Numbered from the stretch's first letter, positions 42,944 to 52,835 are shown. The stretch: DNA of 64,000 nucleotides from Lachnospiraceae bacterium (GCA_022791635.1 JAAVZL010000038.1:151359-215358), one strand, 5' to 3'. Program-made: numbers and translations. The notes: generated by a model not told the origin, from the letters alone.

Positions 42944-45256
42944 CTAGTAGATGAGGTGGGCAGCTTGGGCGGTGAGGAAGCAGAGGGTTAGGCCGAAGGC
43001 CGTGGGGAGGAGGAAGGAGAGGAGGGTCCATTTGAGGCTTCCGGTTTCTTTGTGGATGGTCATGAGGGTGGTGGCGCAGGGCCAGTGGAGGAGGGTGAAG
43101 AGGATTGTGCAGGCGGCAGTGGTGGCGGTCCAGCCTTGGGCGGTTAGGAGGGCTTTTAGGGTTGGGAGGCTGTCTGGGGAGATGAGGGTGGTTTGGTTTA
43201 GGTAGATCATGAGGATGATGGGGAGAACGATCTCGTTGGCGGGCAGTCCCAGGAGGAAGGCCAGAAGGATGGTGCCGTTCAGACCGAAGGGGGCGGCTAT
43301 GGGGGTTAGGGCGGAGGCGCAGACGGAAAGAAGGCTGTTTCCCTGCCAGGTGAGGTTGGCCAGAATCCAGATGAGGACGCCGGCGGGGGCGGCTGCGGTG
43401 ACGGCCCGGCCCAGGACGAAGAGGGTGCGGTTTAGGAGGGAGCGGAGGAGGACAAGGCCGAGCTGTGGGCGGCGGTAGGGCGGAAGCTCCAGGGTGAAGG
43501 AGGAGGGTAGTCCTTTTAGGAGGGTGTGGGACAAGAGCCAGGAGGCCAGGAAGGTCATGGCAATGCCCAGAAGGATCACGCCGGTGAGGAGAAGGGCGGA
43601 GAGCAGGGTGGAGGAGGCGGCATGGAGGGACGGGGCAAAAAACAGGGTGATGAGGGTCAGTATGGCAGGGAAACGGCCGTTGCAGGGGACAAAGCTGTTG
43701 GTGAGGATGGCAATGAGGCGCTCTCTGGGGGAGTGGATGATGCGGCAGCCTGTGACGCCGGCGGCGTTGCAGCCAAAGCCCATACAGAGGGTGAGGCCCT
43801 GCTTTCCGCAGGAATGGCAGCGCTGGAAGGCATGGTCCAGGTTGTAGGCGATGCGGGGGAGGAGACCGGCATCCTCCAGGAGGGTGAATAAGGGGAAGAA
43901 GATGGCCATGGGCGGGAGCATGACGGAGACGACCCAGGTGAGGACGCGGTAGGCGCCGTTTATCAGCAGGTCTTCAAGCCAGGCGGGGGCATGGCAGAGG
44001 GCCAGCAGAGAGGTAAGAGGGGACTCTAGGGAGGCGAAGAGGTCAAAGAGCAGCTTGGAGGGGTAATTTGCTCCGACGATGGTGAGCCAGAATACAAGGG
44101 CAAGCAGCAGAAGCATAAGGGGGTAGCCAGTCCTTTTGCTGGTGAGGAGGGCGTCCAGGCGTTTCTCCCCGGAAGGGCGGCGGACAGGGCTTTTTTTCAC
44201 AACTCTTTGGCAGATGGTTTCTGCATGATGAAATATGGCAGTTGTGAGGAGATCGGACAGGTGGTCGTCTTGTATATGGGCCGCTTTTAAGATTTGATCT
44301 GCCTCTACCAGAGCTTGTCGAAGATCTGGGTCGGAAAAGAGACACTCGGGAAGGTTGGCCGGAAGGGGAAAGGCCGGATTCAGGCGGTGCTCCAAAAGGC
44401 GCAGGGAGAGCCAGCGGGCCGGGAATTGTCTGCCGGATTTTTCTCTTACCACAGGCTCCAGGAGGGTGAGGGATGCCTCCAGAAGAGGCGGGTAGGGAAT
44501 GGGCTTGGGTTCAGGCGCGCACGGGGATGCGATCAGGGAGTCAAGTGCATCTAAAAGAGTCTCCAGGCCCTGCCGGTCTCTGGCGGCAGTGCCTACCACA
44601 GGAGCTCCCAGAGCATGGGAGAGGGCGGACAGATCGATCTCCAGGTGATGTCTGCCTGCCTCGTCCATGAGATTGACGCAGATCAGGACCTTGGGGATCA
44701 GCTCCATGGTCTGGAGGGCCAGGTTGAGATTTCGTTCCAGGCAGGAGGCGTCGCAGACCACAATGGCGGCATCGACGTTTCCTGAGAGCAGGAAGTCTCT
44801 GGCCCTGGTCTCCTCGGGAGAGTGAGCCATCAGAGAGTACGTCCCCGGCAAATCCGCAAGGAGGTAGTCCTGATTTTTGCTTTGGAAGCTTCCGAGGGCA
44901 TTTTCCACGGTTTTCCCCGGCCAGTTGCCGGTGTGCTGCTTCATTCCCGTAAGGCTGTTAAAAAGGGTGCTCTTTCCTACGTTTGGATTTCCCACAAGGG
45001 CAATGAGCTTTCTGGTAGAAGCGGGCTCTTCTATCAGGATGTTTTTCCCGTCCGCAGCGCGGATGGCGATGACGGCGCCTCGAATGAGGTAGGCTTTGGG
45101 GTCTCCGGAGGGACTTTTTCCAACACAGCGGATCCGGGTTTGCTCTACCAGCCCCAGATCCAGAAGACGGCGGCGGGCAGACTGTGTGGCAGTAAGGGAA
45201 CGGATGCGGGCGGATTGTCCCGGCTTCATATCATTCAGGCAGTGGTATTCGGACAT
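42944..45256 (-). CDS. feoB: Ferrous iron transporter, FeoA-FeoB fusion
   Basis: The 770-residue protein begins with a FeoA-like SH3 domain (about 1-75: CLNDMKPGQSARIRSL, RRRLLDLGLVEQTRIRCVG), then the FeoB G domain with GNPNVGKST (G1), DLPGTYSL (G3) and NLMDEAG (G4), then the polytopic Gate domain (about 375-765) with PCNGRFPAILTL. It imports Fe2+. AAGGAGAG precedes the ATG on the minus strand. It is the only clear minus-strand gene in the window. No Fur box was recognised. Confidence 0.95.
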   Translation of the reverse strand: MSEYHCLNDMKPGQSARIRSLTATQSARRRLLDLGLVEQTRIRCVGKSPSGDPKAYLIRGAVIAIRAADGKNILIEEPASTRKLIALVGNPNVGKSTLFNSLTGMKQHTGNWPGKTVENALGSFQSKNQDYLLADLPGTYSLMAHSPEETRARDFLLSGNVDAAIVVCDASCLERNLNLALQTMELIPKVLICVNLMDEAGRHHLEIDLSALSHALGAPVVGTAARDRQGLETLLDALDSLIASPCAPEPKPIPYPPLLEASLTLLEPVVREKSGRQFPARWLSLRLLEHRLNPAFPLPANLPECLFSDPDLRQALVEADQILKAAHIQDDHLSDLLTTAIFHHAETICQRVVKKSPVRRPSGEKRLDALLTSKRTGYPLMLLLLALVFWLTIVGANYPSKLLFDLFASLESPLTSLLALCHAPAWLEDLLINGAYRVLTWVVSVMLPPMAIFFPLFTLLEDAGLLPRIAYNLDHAFQRCHSCGKQGLTLCMGFGCNAAGVTGCRIIHSPRERLIAILTNSFVPCNGRFPAILTLITLFFAPSLHAASSTLLSALLLTGVILLGIAMTFLASWLLSHTLLKGLPSSFTLELPPYRRPQLGLVLLRSLLNRTLFVLGRAVTAAAPAGVLIWILANLTWQGNSLLSVCASALTPIAAPFGLNGTILLAFLLGLPANEIVLPIILMIYLNQTTLISPDSLPTLKALLTAQGWTATTAACTILFTLLHWPCATTLMTIHKETGSLKWTLLSFLLPTAFGLTLCFLTAQAAHLIY

Positions 45257-45310
45257 GGCTTCATCTCTCCTTGAGGTAAATTCCTGGTATTATTATTGTA
45301 TTGCGGATAT

Positions 45311-45342
45311 GGAAAATGGTTACTGTACAGACGGAAAATGGT
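45311..45342. promoter_or_regulatory. Direct repeat, possible operator between divergent genes
   Basis: GGAAAATGGT occurs exactly at 45311-45320 and 45333-45342, with 22 bases between starts, about two helical turns. It lies between feoB (minus) and the SH3 protein gene (plus) and 19 bases before the latter's -35 box. A dimeric regulator bound on one DNA face would fit. Confidence 0.4.
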
Positions 45343-45360
45343 GACAAAAGCAGGTGATAT

Positions 45361-45389
45361 TTGACAAGGCATTGGTTTGCGATTATAAT
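45361..45389 (+). promoter_or_regulatory. Consensus sigma-A promoter for the SH3 protein gene
   Basis: TTGACA (45361-45366), a 17-base spacer, then TATAAT (45384-45389): both hexamers match the consensus exactly. The leader is about 60 bases to ATG 45456 with TGGAGGA as the ribosome-binding site. Confidence 0.85.
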
Positions 45390-45455
45390 AGCTTATAGAA
45401 TGCGCAGGAAATGGGCAAAATGTCCTAAAAGATACCTATATGGAGGAAAATAAAT

Positions 45456-46745
45456 ATGAAAAAACTGCCCAAGAGACGAAGAAGCAGGAGATTCTGCCGG
45501 TGGGCGGCCGCATGTGCGGCCGGCGTTATGGTGCTGATGTGGGGAATCACCGGACAGGCGGCGCGGACCGGAACGGTTGCCGCCGGTAATATAAATGTAC
45601 GAACAGAGGCCAGCACAGATTCCGAACGAGTGTGCAAGCTTCCGGGCAATACACAGGTTTCCGTGGTGGATGAGACAACGGGCAGCGACGGGATGGCATG
45701 GTACAGCGTTACCTTTACCCTGGAAGGCCAGGAGAAATCCGGATGGATTCGTTCCGATATGCTGACGGTTTCCGAGACAGAGGAGCCCTCCGGAGAGGAG
45801 GGAGCCGAGGGCGGCAGTGAAGGCGGTGTGGCGGCAGTGGGCGGCTACTCCATCCAGGAGCCGGTGGAGACTTATCCGGCCTCCAATGCACTGTCTCAGA
45901 CGACAATTCCCGTGGGGGAGCAAAGCTATACCGCCTGGGTGGTAGACGCAGGGATTACCGGCGGCCGGGAGCTGTATCTGGTTTGGGCTGTAGATGCCGG
46001 CGGGAACCAGGGCTGGTTTTACTATGATCCTCAGGACGGAACCTTTCAAAGAGAGATGGGACAGTTCTCCGGCGGAGGCTCCGGTGAGCCGGAAGGGATG
46101 ATCGAATCTCTTCAGGGAGAGCTGGCAGGCCTTAAGGAGGAGACGGAAAAAAGCTTAAGTCAGCGCCTTTATGCGATTATTGGATTGGGTGTATTAAGCG
46201 CTGTTTTGCTGATCCTTGTGGTAGTTCTCTCTGTGAAGCTCCGGAACTCCGAGTATGAATACTATGATGACGACGAGGATGAGGAAGACGACGAGGACGA
46301 TACGTATTACGACGATGAGCCCAAGAAGAAAAAGGGCGGTTTTTTCCGCAGGCGCTCCAGGGACGAAGAGGACGAGGATGACGCGGACACGGAGGGCAGC
46401 GATTTTGACGATCTTCTGGTAGCGGTCAGAAAGAAGTGGGCGGAAGAAGAAGCCCAGGAGACCCGGGGAAATGATATCCGGGAGGACGACGAGGAGGATA
46501 TCTTCGAAGAGCCCGCAGAAGAGGAAATTGAGGAGGATGAGGAAGAGATGTTCTCTACCAAAAAGCTTCCTAAGATAGATATGAGTACGGTTCTGGAAAT
46601 CGAGGAGGAGGCAGCCAAGGAGAAGCAGAAGAAAAAGCCTCAAAGCAAAAAGCCCCAGGCCAAGGAGCCTGAGCCCGCGCCTGCAGAGGACGAGGACGAC
46701 GACCTGGATATTGAGATTCTGGATTTTGAGGATCTGGGGATATAA
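45456..46745 (+). CDS. Exported, membrane-anchored SH3-domain protein with acidic tail
   Basis: The 429-residue protein has a very basic N-terminus (KKLPKRRRSRRFCR) and a hydrophobic signal segment (about 17-36), a bacterial SH3 domain (about 37-108: GNINVRTEASTDSERVCKL, GWIRSDML), a linker, one membrane segment (about 228-252) and a long Asp/Glu-rich cytoplasmic tail with a Lys-rich spot (EPKKKKGGFFRRR). SH3 domains often bind peptidoglycan, so it may link wall status to the cell inside. Strong promoter upstream; function unknown. Confidence 0.8.
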   Translation: MKKLPKRRRSRRFCRWAAACAAGVMVLMWGITGQAARTGTVAAGNINVRTEASTDSERVCKLPGNTQVSVVDETTGSDGMAWYSVTFTLEGQEKSGWIRSDMLTVSETEEPSGEEGAEGGSEGGVAAVGGYSIQEPVETYPASNALSQTTIPVGEQSYTAWVVDAGITGGRELYLVWAVDAGGNQGWFYYDPQDGTFQREMGQFSGGGSGEPEGMIESLQGELAGLKEETEKSLSQRLYAIIGLGVLSAVLLILVVVLSVKLRNSEYEYYDDDEDEEDDEDDTYYDDEPKKKKGGFFRRRSRDEEDEDDADTEGSDFDDLLVAVRKKWAEEEAQETRGNDIREDDEEDIFEEPAEEEIEEDEEEMFSTKKLPKIDMSTVLEIEEEAAKEKQKKKPQSKKPQAKEPEPAPAEDEDDDLDIEILDFEDLGI

Positions 46746-46762
46746 AGGAAAAGAGGAGATAC

Positions 46763-46787
46763 GGGCGGGGTGCATACCTCGCCCATT
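46763..46787 (+). terminator. Probable weak intrinsic terminator
   Basis: GGGCGGGG (46763-46770) pairs with CCTCGCCC (46777-46784) over eight pairs with one wobble, followed by ATTTAATG. The T-run is short, so termination may be partial. Confidence 0.45.
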
Positions 46788-46797
46788 TAATGAATGT

Positions 46798-46930
46798 TGC
46801 GGTATTGGAATAAATGTTTAACAGCAGTATGAATGCAGTGCACAGAAGAACTTACGGACACGGTTTTTTGTGGCCGGAAGTTCTTCTAGGTAAAGGTGTA
46901 CTGTATTCATACTGCGGTACTGGAATGGAG
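46798..46930 (+). repeat. Family A structured element, copy A3 (5' of clpC)
   Basis: A tail-like TGCGGTATTGGAAT (46798-46811) comes first. The basal stem GCAGTATGAAT (46824-46834) pairs perfectly with ATTCATACTGC (46905-46915); GCAGTGCAC pairs with GTGTACTGT; and AGAAGAACTT pairs perfectly with AAGTTCTTCT. The apical loop keeps CGGACAC and GTGGCCG. The right tail GGTACTGGAAT runs into GGAGG, the clpC ribosome-binding site. Confidence 0.82.
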
Positions 46931-46937
46931 GACATAA

Positions 46938-49373
46938 ATGTTTGAAGCGTATACGGAAAAAGCCAAGAGTGTATTAAAGGAGGCAGAGAAGATTTCCCGG
47001 GAGCTGAACCAAAACTATGTGGGAACCGAGCATATTTTGCTGGGGCTTCTTCGGGAAAAGAGCTGTGCGGCCTCTCAGCTTCTTGCAGAGCGAAAGGCAG
47101 AGGAAAAAAACATTCTTCAACTGATCGAGGAGCTGATCTCTCCGGAGCACAGTGTCCGCCAGAAGGAGAGGCCCGGATTTACGCCGAGGGCCAGGCGGGT
47201 GCTGGAGGAGGCCGCTCAGGAGGCTGCCCGGTTTAAGGAGCAAAAGGTGGGAACCGAGCATATTCTGATTGCCATGCTAAAGGATGTGGAGTGCACGGGA
47301 AGCAGGCTTCTCACCACTATGGATATCAATGTGAAGGGCCTCTATGCAGCCCTTTTGGATTCCATGGGAAAAACCGGCCGGGAGTACCGGGAGGAGATGG
47401 CCCGAAACGGAAGAAATCAGGGAAGAGGAACCCAGACCCTAGATCAGTACAGCCGGGATCTCACAAAGCTTGCCAGGGAGAAGCGTCTGGAGCCCTGCAT
47501 TGGCCGGGAGGAAGAGATTCGCCGCCTGATTCAGACCTTAAGCCGCAGAACGAAAAACAATCCCTGCCTGATTGGAGAGCCGGGCGTGGGCAAGACGGCC
47601 ATTGTGGAGGGGCTGGCCCAGCGGATTGCAGAGGGAACCGTGCCCGATTCCGTCAAGGGCCGCAGGCTGCTGACACTGGACTTGTCCGGCATGGTGGCCG
47701 GATCCAAGTATCGGGGAGAATTTGAGGAGCGGATCAAAAGAGTGATGGAGGAGGTCCGTCAGGCGGGAAATGTGCTGCTTTTTGTGGATGAGCTTCACAC
47801 CATCATCGGTGCCGGAGGCGCGGAAGGAGCCATGGATGCCTCCAATATCTTAAAGCCGGCTCTCTCAAGGGGGGAGCTTCAGATGATTGGAGCCACCACC
47901 CTGGAGGAATATCGAAAATACATTGAGAAGGATGCGGCCCTGGAGCGGCGGTTCCAGCCCATTACCGTGGAGGAACCCAGTGAGGAGGAGACCGTTGTCA
48001 TCTTGAAGGGAATCCGCAGAAGCTATGAGCGTCATCATCAGGTGGTGATTACGGATGAAGCCCTGGAGGCGGCAGTCAAGCTTTCCAGACGTTACATCAA
48101 CGATCGCTTCCTGCCGGATAAGGCCATCGATCTGATGGACGAGGCGGCGGCCCGGGTGAGGCTTGGAAGCTACAAGCGAATTGACTCCATCGCAGATCTC
48201 GATCGTCAGGGCGCAAAGCTTTTGGAGGAAATCGAGGATGCCGTCAAGGCTCAGGAATTTGAGAAGGCTGGCCGTCTTCAGGAGGAGCGAAAAGAGGTGC
48301 TTGCCAGGCTTGATAAGGAGCGGACAAGGGCAGAGCGCAGCACAAGGCGGAAGACCCTGACCGTAGGGGAGAATGAGGTGGCGCAGATTGTGTCCGACTG
48401 GACCAAGATTCCCGTAAGCAAGCTGGCGGAATCGGAGACCCAGCGTCTTCGAAAGCTGGAGTCCATTCTTCATAAGCGGGTCATTGCCCAGGAGGAGGCG
48501 GTAACGGCGGTTGCCAAGGCAGTGAGACGCGGGCGCGTGGGCCTTAAGGATCCGGGACGCCCCATCGGCTCCTTCCTCTTTCTGGGACCCACAGGCGTGG
48601 GAAAGACGGAGTTGTCCAAGGCCCTGGCAGAGGTGCTCTTTGGCCGGGAGGAGGCCATGATCCGGGTGGATATGTCGGAATATATGGAAAAGCACAGTGT
48701 ATCCAAGCTTATCGGAGCGCCTCCCGGATATGTGGGCCATGACGACGGCGGACAGCTCTCGGAGAAGGTACGCCGGAATCCCTATGCGGTGATTCTCTTT
48801 GACGAGATCGAGAAGGCACATCCGGATGTGTTTAATATTTTGCTGCAGGTATTGGATGACGGCCGCATCACGGACTCTCAGGGCAGAACCGTGGACTTTA
48901 AAAATACGGTGATTATTATGACTTCCAATGCAGGCGCAGCCTCCATCATTTCTCCTAAGCGTCTTGGCTTTGCCTCTGTGGATGACGAAAAGCAGAATTA
49001 CAAGGCCATGAAGGGAAGCGTCATGGAGGAAGTGAAGCGGATGTTCAAGCCCGAATTTTTAAACCGGATCGACGAGATTATCGTCTTCCATGCCCTCAAT
49101 AAGGAGCAGATGAAGAAGATTGTATCCATTCTCTTTCGGGAGCTTTCGGTCCGCTGTGAGCAGCAGCTGGGAATTCGCCTCAAGGTGCGGGACAGTGTGA
49201 AGATGCATATTGTGGAGACGGCCTACGATGTAAAATACGGAGCCCGTCCCTTAAAGAGGGCAATTCAGACTAAGATCGAGGACGCTCTGGCAGACGAGAT
49301 TCTGTCCGGACGTGTGAAAAAGGACGCAGAGGTGACGGTTACTCTGCAAAAGGGAAGCATAAAGTTTTTATAA
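46938..49373 (+). CDS. clpC: ATP-dependent Clp protease ATPase subunit ClpC
   Basis: The 811-residue protein has two N-terminal Clp repeats ([26 protein letters not shown] and [10 protein letters not shown]), a first AAA+ domain ([18 protein letters not shown]), a UVR-type middle motif ([20 protein letters not shown], about 431-450) and a second AAA+ domain ([16 protein letters not shown], then [13 protein letters not shown]). It unfolds substrates for ClpP. CtsR and McsA/B, its usual operon partners, are not here; instead element A3 forms the leader. Confidence 0.96.
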   Translation: MFEAYTEKAKSVLKEAEKISRELNQNYVGTEHILLGLLREKSCAASQLLAERKAEEKNILQLIEELISPEHSVRQKERPGFTPRARRVLEEAAQEAARFKEQKVGTEHILIAMLKDVECTGSRLLTTMDINVKGLYAALLDSMGKTGREYREEMARNGRNQGRGTQTLDQYSRDLTKLAREKRLEPCIGREEEIRRLIQTLSRRTKNNPCLIGEPGVGKTAIVEGLAQRIAEGTVPDSVKGRRLLTLDLSGMVAGSKYRGEFEERIKRVMEEVRQAGNVLLFVDELHTIIGAGGAEGAMDASNILKPALSRGELQMIGATTLEEYRKYIEKDAALERRFQPITVEEPSEEETVVILKGIRRSYERHHQVVITDEALEAAVKLSRRYINDRFLPDKAIDLMDEAAARVRLGSYKRIDSIADLDRQGAKLLEEIEDAVKAQEFEKAGRLQEERKEVLARLDKERTRAERSTRRKTLTVGENEVAQIVSDWTKIPVSKLAESETQRLRKLESILHKRVIAQEEAVTAVAKAVRRGRVGLKDPGRPIGSFLFLGPTGVGKTELSKALAEVLFGREEAMIRVDMSEYMEKHSVSKLIGAPPGYVGHDDGGQLSEKVRRNPYAVILFDEIEKAHPDVFNILLQVLDDGRITDSQGRTVDFKNTVIIMTSNAGAASIISPKRLGFASVDDEKQNYKAMKGSVMEEVKRMFKPEFLNRIDEIIVFHALNKEQMKKIVSILFRELSVRCEQQLGIRLKVRDSVKMHIVETAYDVKYGARPLKRAIQTKIEDALADEILSGRVKKDAEVTVTLQKGSIKFL

Positions 49374-49379
49374 AAGAAC

Positions 49380-49408
49380 TGGAAATGAGCCACGGGATCG
49401 TTTATAAT
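49380..49408 (+). promoter_or_regulatory. Possible promoter before the 137-residue protein gene
   Basis: TGGAAA (49380-49385), a 17-base spacer, then TATAAT (49403-49408). The -10 is consensus but the -35 matches at four of six positions. It would drive the 49450 gene and perhaps radA. Confidence 0.45.
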
Positions 49409-49449
49409 CAAAGTATCAACAACGAATTCCAATCGGGAGGACAAAAGAA

Positions 49450-49863
49450 ATGGCAGCAGTAAAAGAATTGATACGTGTGGAAGCAGATGCAAGCATCAGC
49501 TTTGGAGACTTTGAGCTGGCATCGAAAACCAAGCTGAAGGATTTCGACCATCAGGGTGACTTGTATAAAGTAAAGACCTTCAAGGAAATCACCAAGCTGG
49601 AGCGCAATGATCTGTTTGTTTATGAGTCTGTGCCTGGAACGGCAGTGGAGCATTTTCAGGTATCGGCTGACGGCGTGGAATTTCAGGTAAGCGGCCCGGA
49701 GGATGCTCAGATTACACTGGGGATGGAGGAGGATACGGAATATCTGACCCTGGTGGACGGACACGAGTCCGGCCGCATCAAGACAGGCCGGGGCGGAAAG
49801 CTGGTGCTGAGTGTGGAGCTTGGCGGCAAAGAGAGCGTGAAGGTGAAAGCCGTAAAAGCATAG
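49450..49863 (+). CDS. Conserved small protein of unknown function
   Basis: The 137-residue acidic, soluble protein starts MAAVKELIRVEADASISFGD and appears rich in beta strands with many Gly and charged residues. No signal peptide or membrane span is visible. It has GGGAGG before the ATG. It lies between clpC and radA, ten bases before radA, so it is probably co-transcribed with radA. I recall similar proteins in this family being labelled endosialidase in databases, but I see nothing to support that. Confidence 0.7.
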   Translation: MAAVKELIRVEADASISFGDFELASKTKLKDFDHQGDLYKVKTFKEITKLERNDLFVYESVPGTAVEHFQVSADGVEFQVSGPEDAQITLGMEEDTEYLTLVDGHESGRIKTGRGGKLVLSVELGGKESVKVKAVKA

Positions 49864-49873
49864 GACTGGAAGA

Positions 49874-51256
49874 ATGGCAAAGGGAAAAACCACGGTATTT
49901 TTCTGTCAGAGCTGCGGATATGAATCCGCCAAATGGATGGGGCAGTGTCCGGGATGCAGGCAGTGGAATACCTTTGTAGAGGAAACGATTGAAAAGACAA
50001 GTGTCCGAAGGATACGAAAGGAAAGGGCAGCCGCTGGTCCGGTCTGCCTTTCTTCTATTGATACGACGGAAGAGGAGCGCTTGACCACCCATATGCGGGA
50101 GCTTGACCGGGTCTTGGGAGGCGGCATTGTGCCCGGCTCTCTGGTCTTAGTGGGAGGGGATCCGGGAATCGGAAAGTCTACCCTTCTTCTGCAGGTGTGT
50201 CAGAAGCTTTCGGAGGACGGCCGGGAGGTGCTGTATATTTCCGGGGAGGAGTCCTTAAAGCAGATTAAGCTGCGGGCGGCCCGGATCGGCAGTTTTTCCG
50301 ACTGTCTGCGGCTGTTGTGCGAAACCAATCTGGAGATCATTCGGGAAACCCTTGGGGAGCAAAGGCCGCAGGTAGTGATCATTGATTCCATTCAGACCAT
50401 GTATCACGAGGAGATAAGCTCTGCTCCCGGCAGCGTGTCTCAGGTGCGGGAGGCCACCTCGGTGCTGATGCAGCTGGCAAAGGGGCTTGGGGTTACGGTC
50501 TTTATTGTGGGGCATGTGACGAAAGAGGGAACGGTGGCAGGTCCCAGGGTTCTGGAGCATATGGTGGATACGGTGCTTTATTTTGAGGGGGATCGGCATG
50601 CGTCCTATCGAATCCTGCGAGGGGTGAAGAACCGTTTTGGATCGACCAATGAGATTGGTGTCTTTGAGATGCGGGAAAACGGGCTGATGGAGGTGGAGAA
50701 TCCTTCGGAGTATATGCTGAACGGGAGGCCTAAGGAGGCTTCGGGCTCTGTGGTGGCCTGCTCTATGGAGGGGACCAGGCCGATTCTTTTGGAGATTCAG
50801 GCGCTCGTTTGTCACAGCACTCTGGCTATGCCCAGGCGGACGGCGGCGGGGATGGACTATAACCGGGTAAATCTTTTGCTGGCGGTTTTGGAAAAGCGGC
50901 TGAATCTCAAGCTTTCCAGCAGCGATGTGTATGTGAATCTTGCGGGGGGGATTCGAATCAGTGAGCCGGCGGTGGATCTTGGGGTGGTGCTGGCGGTGAT
51001 TTCCAGTTATAAGGATCGGCCTATTGATGAGCGGGTGCTGGCTTTTGGAGAGGTGGGACTTAGCGGTGAGGTCCGGGCGGTGAGTCAGGCAGGACAGCGG
51101 GTCCAGGAGGCAAAGAAGCTTGGGTTTACCACGATTATTCTGCCGGAGGTTTGCCGGGAGCAGCTGGGAGATGTGGAAGGAGTGCGTCTGTGCGGGGTGC
51201 GGACGGTGGGGGATGCTTTGAGGGTGGGGGAAGGGGTTGGCGGTGTGAGAAAATAG
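49874..51256 (+). CDS. radA: DNA repair protein RadA (Sms)
   Basis: The 460-residue protein has the four-cysteine zinc motif FCQSCGYESAKWMGQCPGC (about 11-29), Walker A VGGDPGIGKSTLLLQ (about 93-107), the RadA-specific KNRFGST (about 252-258) and a Lon-like C-terminal domain (KLSSSDVYVNLAGGIRISEPAVD). It is a helicase-like factor in recombination and branch migration. Length is normal. It stands directly upstream of tRNA-Trp. Confidence 0.96.
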   Translation: MAKGKTTVFFCQSCGYESAKWMGQCPGCRQWNTFVEETIEKTSVRRIRKERAAAGPVCLSSIDTTEEERLTTHMRELDRVLGGGIVPGSLVLVGGDPGIGKSTLLLQVCQKLSEDGREVLYISGEESLKQIKLRAARIGSFSDCLRLLCETNLEIIRETLGEQRPQVVIIDSIQTMYHEEISSAPGSVSQVREATSVLMQLAKGLGVTVFIVGHVTKEGTVAGPRVLEHMVDTVLYFEGDRHASYRILRGVKNRFGSTNEIGVFEMRENGLMEVENPSEYMLNGRPKEASGSVVACSMEGTRPILLEIQALVCHSTLAMPRRTAAGMDYNRVNLLLAVLEKRLNLKLSSSDVYVNLAGGIRISEPAVDLGVVLAVISSYKDRPIDERVLAFGEVGLSGEVRAVSQAGQRVQEAKKLGFTTIILPEVCREQLGDVEGVRLCGVRTVGDALRVGEGVGGVRK

Positions 51257-51266
51257 AGAAATGATC

Positions 51267-51296
51267 TTGACAGAGGGTATGAGTGTGTGGTATAAA
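51267..51296 (+). promoter_or_regulatory. Promoter of tRNA-Trp
   Basis: TTGACA (51267-51272), an 18-base spacer, then TATAAA (51291-51296), 20 bases before the tRNA 5' end. This is the expected position for a tRNA promoter. Confidence 0.72.
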
Positions 51297-51315
51297 TAAT
51301 GGGTACGTTTGAGCT

Positions 51316-51386
51316 AGGGGATTGGTCAAATGGCATGACAGGGGTCTCCAAAACCCTTAGTGGGAGTTCGATTCTCTCATCCCCTG
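51316..51386 (+). tRNA. tRNA-Trp (anticodon CCA)
   Basis: The cloverleaf folds by eye: acceptor AGGGGAT/ATCCCCT, D-arm GTCA/TGAC, anticodon stem GGGGT/ACCCT with loop CTCCAAA, and T-arm GGGAG/CTCTC around TTCGATT. The anticodon CCA at 51348-51350 reads UGG. The discriminator is G and CCA is not encoded. Confidence 0.95.
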
Positions 51387-51396
51387 CTGGTAGAAG

Positions 51397-51431
51397 CGCC
51401 GGTTCCGCAGATCGTGGAGCCGGTGTTTTTT
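51397..51431 (+). terminator. Intrinsic terminator after tRNA-Trp
   Basis: CGCCGGTTCCGC (51397-51408) pairs with GTGGAGCCGGTG (51414-51425) over 12 pairs including wobbles, with a five-base loop and a run of six T. Confidence 0.85.
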
Positions 51432-51438
51432 ATGCGCA

Positions 51439-51519
51439 GGGGCGCCCAAAGGAAGATGTCAGCCGAAGCTGACGGGCGCCCCGCGCGGCGAGTAGTGGAG
51501 GAGGACATTCCCCTACTCG
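51439..51519. other. Two further stable hairpins, function unknown
   Basis: GGGGCGCCC (51439-51447) pairs perfectly with GGGCGCCCC (51474-51482), enclosing GTCAGC-CGAA-GCTGAC and a ten-base one-sided bulge. A second hairpin pairs CGAGTAG (51489-51495) with CTACTCG (51513-51519). No T-run follows. They lie in the 142 bases between the tRNA terminator and the SEC-C gene. Confidence 0.6.
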
Positions 51520-51573
51520 ATTGTGCAGGGTGCGTAGGAAAATATAAAAATGAAAAAGGAATGGAGAAAAATT

Positions 51574-52074
51574 ATGGGATTACTGAAGCAGTGGCGGGAT
51601 GTGGCCTATGATCAGCAGGCAAACAAAGGGGATATTCAGAGATTTTGGGCAAAATATTTTGACATAGAGAAGGGGATTTATGAGCAGCTTCTGGAGGCTC
51701 CGGATACGGAGGTGAAGGGGAGCGTAAAGGAGCTTGCCGAAAAGTATGGGCAGGATATTATGACGATGACCGGCTTTTTGGATGGCATCAATGATAGTCT
51801 GGTGGAGCCCAATCCCATTGACGATATGGAGGAGGATACGGTTGTCTCTCTGAAGTTTGACAAGGAGAAGCTGTATAAAAATATGGTGGCCGCAAAGGCG
51901 GACTGGCTTTATGAGCTTCCTCAGTGGGAGGCTATTTTCCCGGAGGAGAAGCGCAAGGAGCTTTATATGGAGCAGAAGAAGTCCGGCACTATTGTGAAAG
52001 GACCTAAGATTGGAAGAAATGATCCCTGTCCTTGTGGAAGCGGCAAGAAGTATAAGAAATGCTGCGGAAGATAG
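51574..52074 (+). CDS. SEC-C motif protein
   Basis: The 166-residue protein ends with a SEC-C zinc motif, [21 protein letters not shown], like the SecA tail. The first 140 residues are acidic and helical in look and unrecognised. GGAATGGAG precedes ATG 51574 at good spacing; ATG 51550 lies before that site. SEC-C proteins bind zinc and often ribosomes or SecB, but the exact role here is unknown. The next gene starts 16 bases before its stop. Confidence 0.85.
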   Translation: MGLLKQWRDVAYDQQANKGDIQRFWAKYFDIEKGIYEQLLEAPDTEVKGSVKELAEKYGQDIMTMTGFLDGINDSLVEPNPIDDMEEDTVVSLKFDKEKLYKNMVAAKADWLYELPQWEAIFPEEKRKELYMEQKKSGTIVKGPKIGRNDPCPCGSGKKYKKCCGR

Positions 52075-52835
52075 GGCGGATGGGGGTTGTCTTTTGGAGC
52101 CTGGCAGCTTTGTGCGTTCTCTATTATTTAGGGATTATTCTGTATGCAGGGATCAGGGCTTCTTTTTCCTGGTTTTGGCTTTTTCTGGCTGGGTGTTTTC
52201 TCCTGGCCGGGGGCGTGTGCCGTGTTCCGGCTCTGAGGGAGGCGTTTAGCCGCGTTCCCGGGGCGGGAAAGCTTTTGGGCGGTGTTGTGCTGGCGGCGGG
52301 CTTTCTGACTTTTTTGTTTTTGGAAGGCTGTGTGGTAAGCGGAATGCTGGGAAATGCTCAGGAGCCTGTAGAGTATCTGATTGTGCTGGGCGCCCAGGTA
52401 AAGGGGACAAGGGTAAGTAAGGCTTTGGCGCAGCGTCTTGGGAAGGCTGAGGAATATTTAAAAGAGCATCCGGATACCCTGGTGATTGTGTCGGGCGGTC
52501 AGGGCCAGGGAGAGGATATTTCCGAGGCTGAGGCTATGAAGGCCTGGCTTGTGGAGCGGGGTATCGCAGGGGAGCGGATTCTTATGGAGGATCGGTCTGT
52601 GAATACCAGTCAGAATATTCGCTTTAGCCGGGAGCTTTTGGGAGAGACTGATGGTCCGGTGGGGATCGTTTCCAATGATTTTCATGTATTTCGGGCTGTC
52701 CACATAGCGAAGGCTCAGGGGCTTCGGGCTGTGCCCATCCCGGCGCCTTCATCCCTTGGCATGTATCCTCATTATATGATGCGGGAGGCATTTGCCATCC
52801 TTAAGGACTGGGCAGTGGGGAATATGATTTTTTAA
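52059..52835 (+). CDS. YdcF/SanA family protein (DUF218)
   Basis: The 258-residue protein has three N-terminal hydrophobic segments (about 5-24, 29-48, 72-92), then a DUF218 domain with [59 protein letters not shown] and [15 protein letters not shown]. Such proteins (ElyC, SanA, YdcF) act in envelope integrity and possibly lipid-carrier metabolism. The start overlaps the SEC-C gene. Confidence 0.9.
   Translation: MLRKIGRMGVVFWSLAALCVLYYLGIILYAGIRASFSWFWLFLAGCFLLAGGVCRVPALREAFSRVPGAGKLLGGVVLAAGFLTFLFLEGCVVSGMLGNAQEPVEYLIVLGAQVKGTRVSKALAQRLGKAEEYLKEHPDTLVIVSGGQGQGEDISEAEAMKAWLVERGIAGERILMEDRSVNTSQNIRFSRELLGETDGPVGIVSNDFHVFRAVHIAKAQGLRAVPIPAPSSLGMYPHYMMREAFAILKDWAVGNMIF

Noticed and set aside
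46262..46740. Low-complexity acidic region as a possible repeat or assembly artefact
   Set aside because: It is one continuous frame with the preceding SH3 protein, with normal codons and no exact repeat units; it is an acidic cytoplasmic tail.
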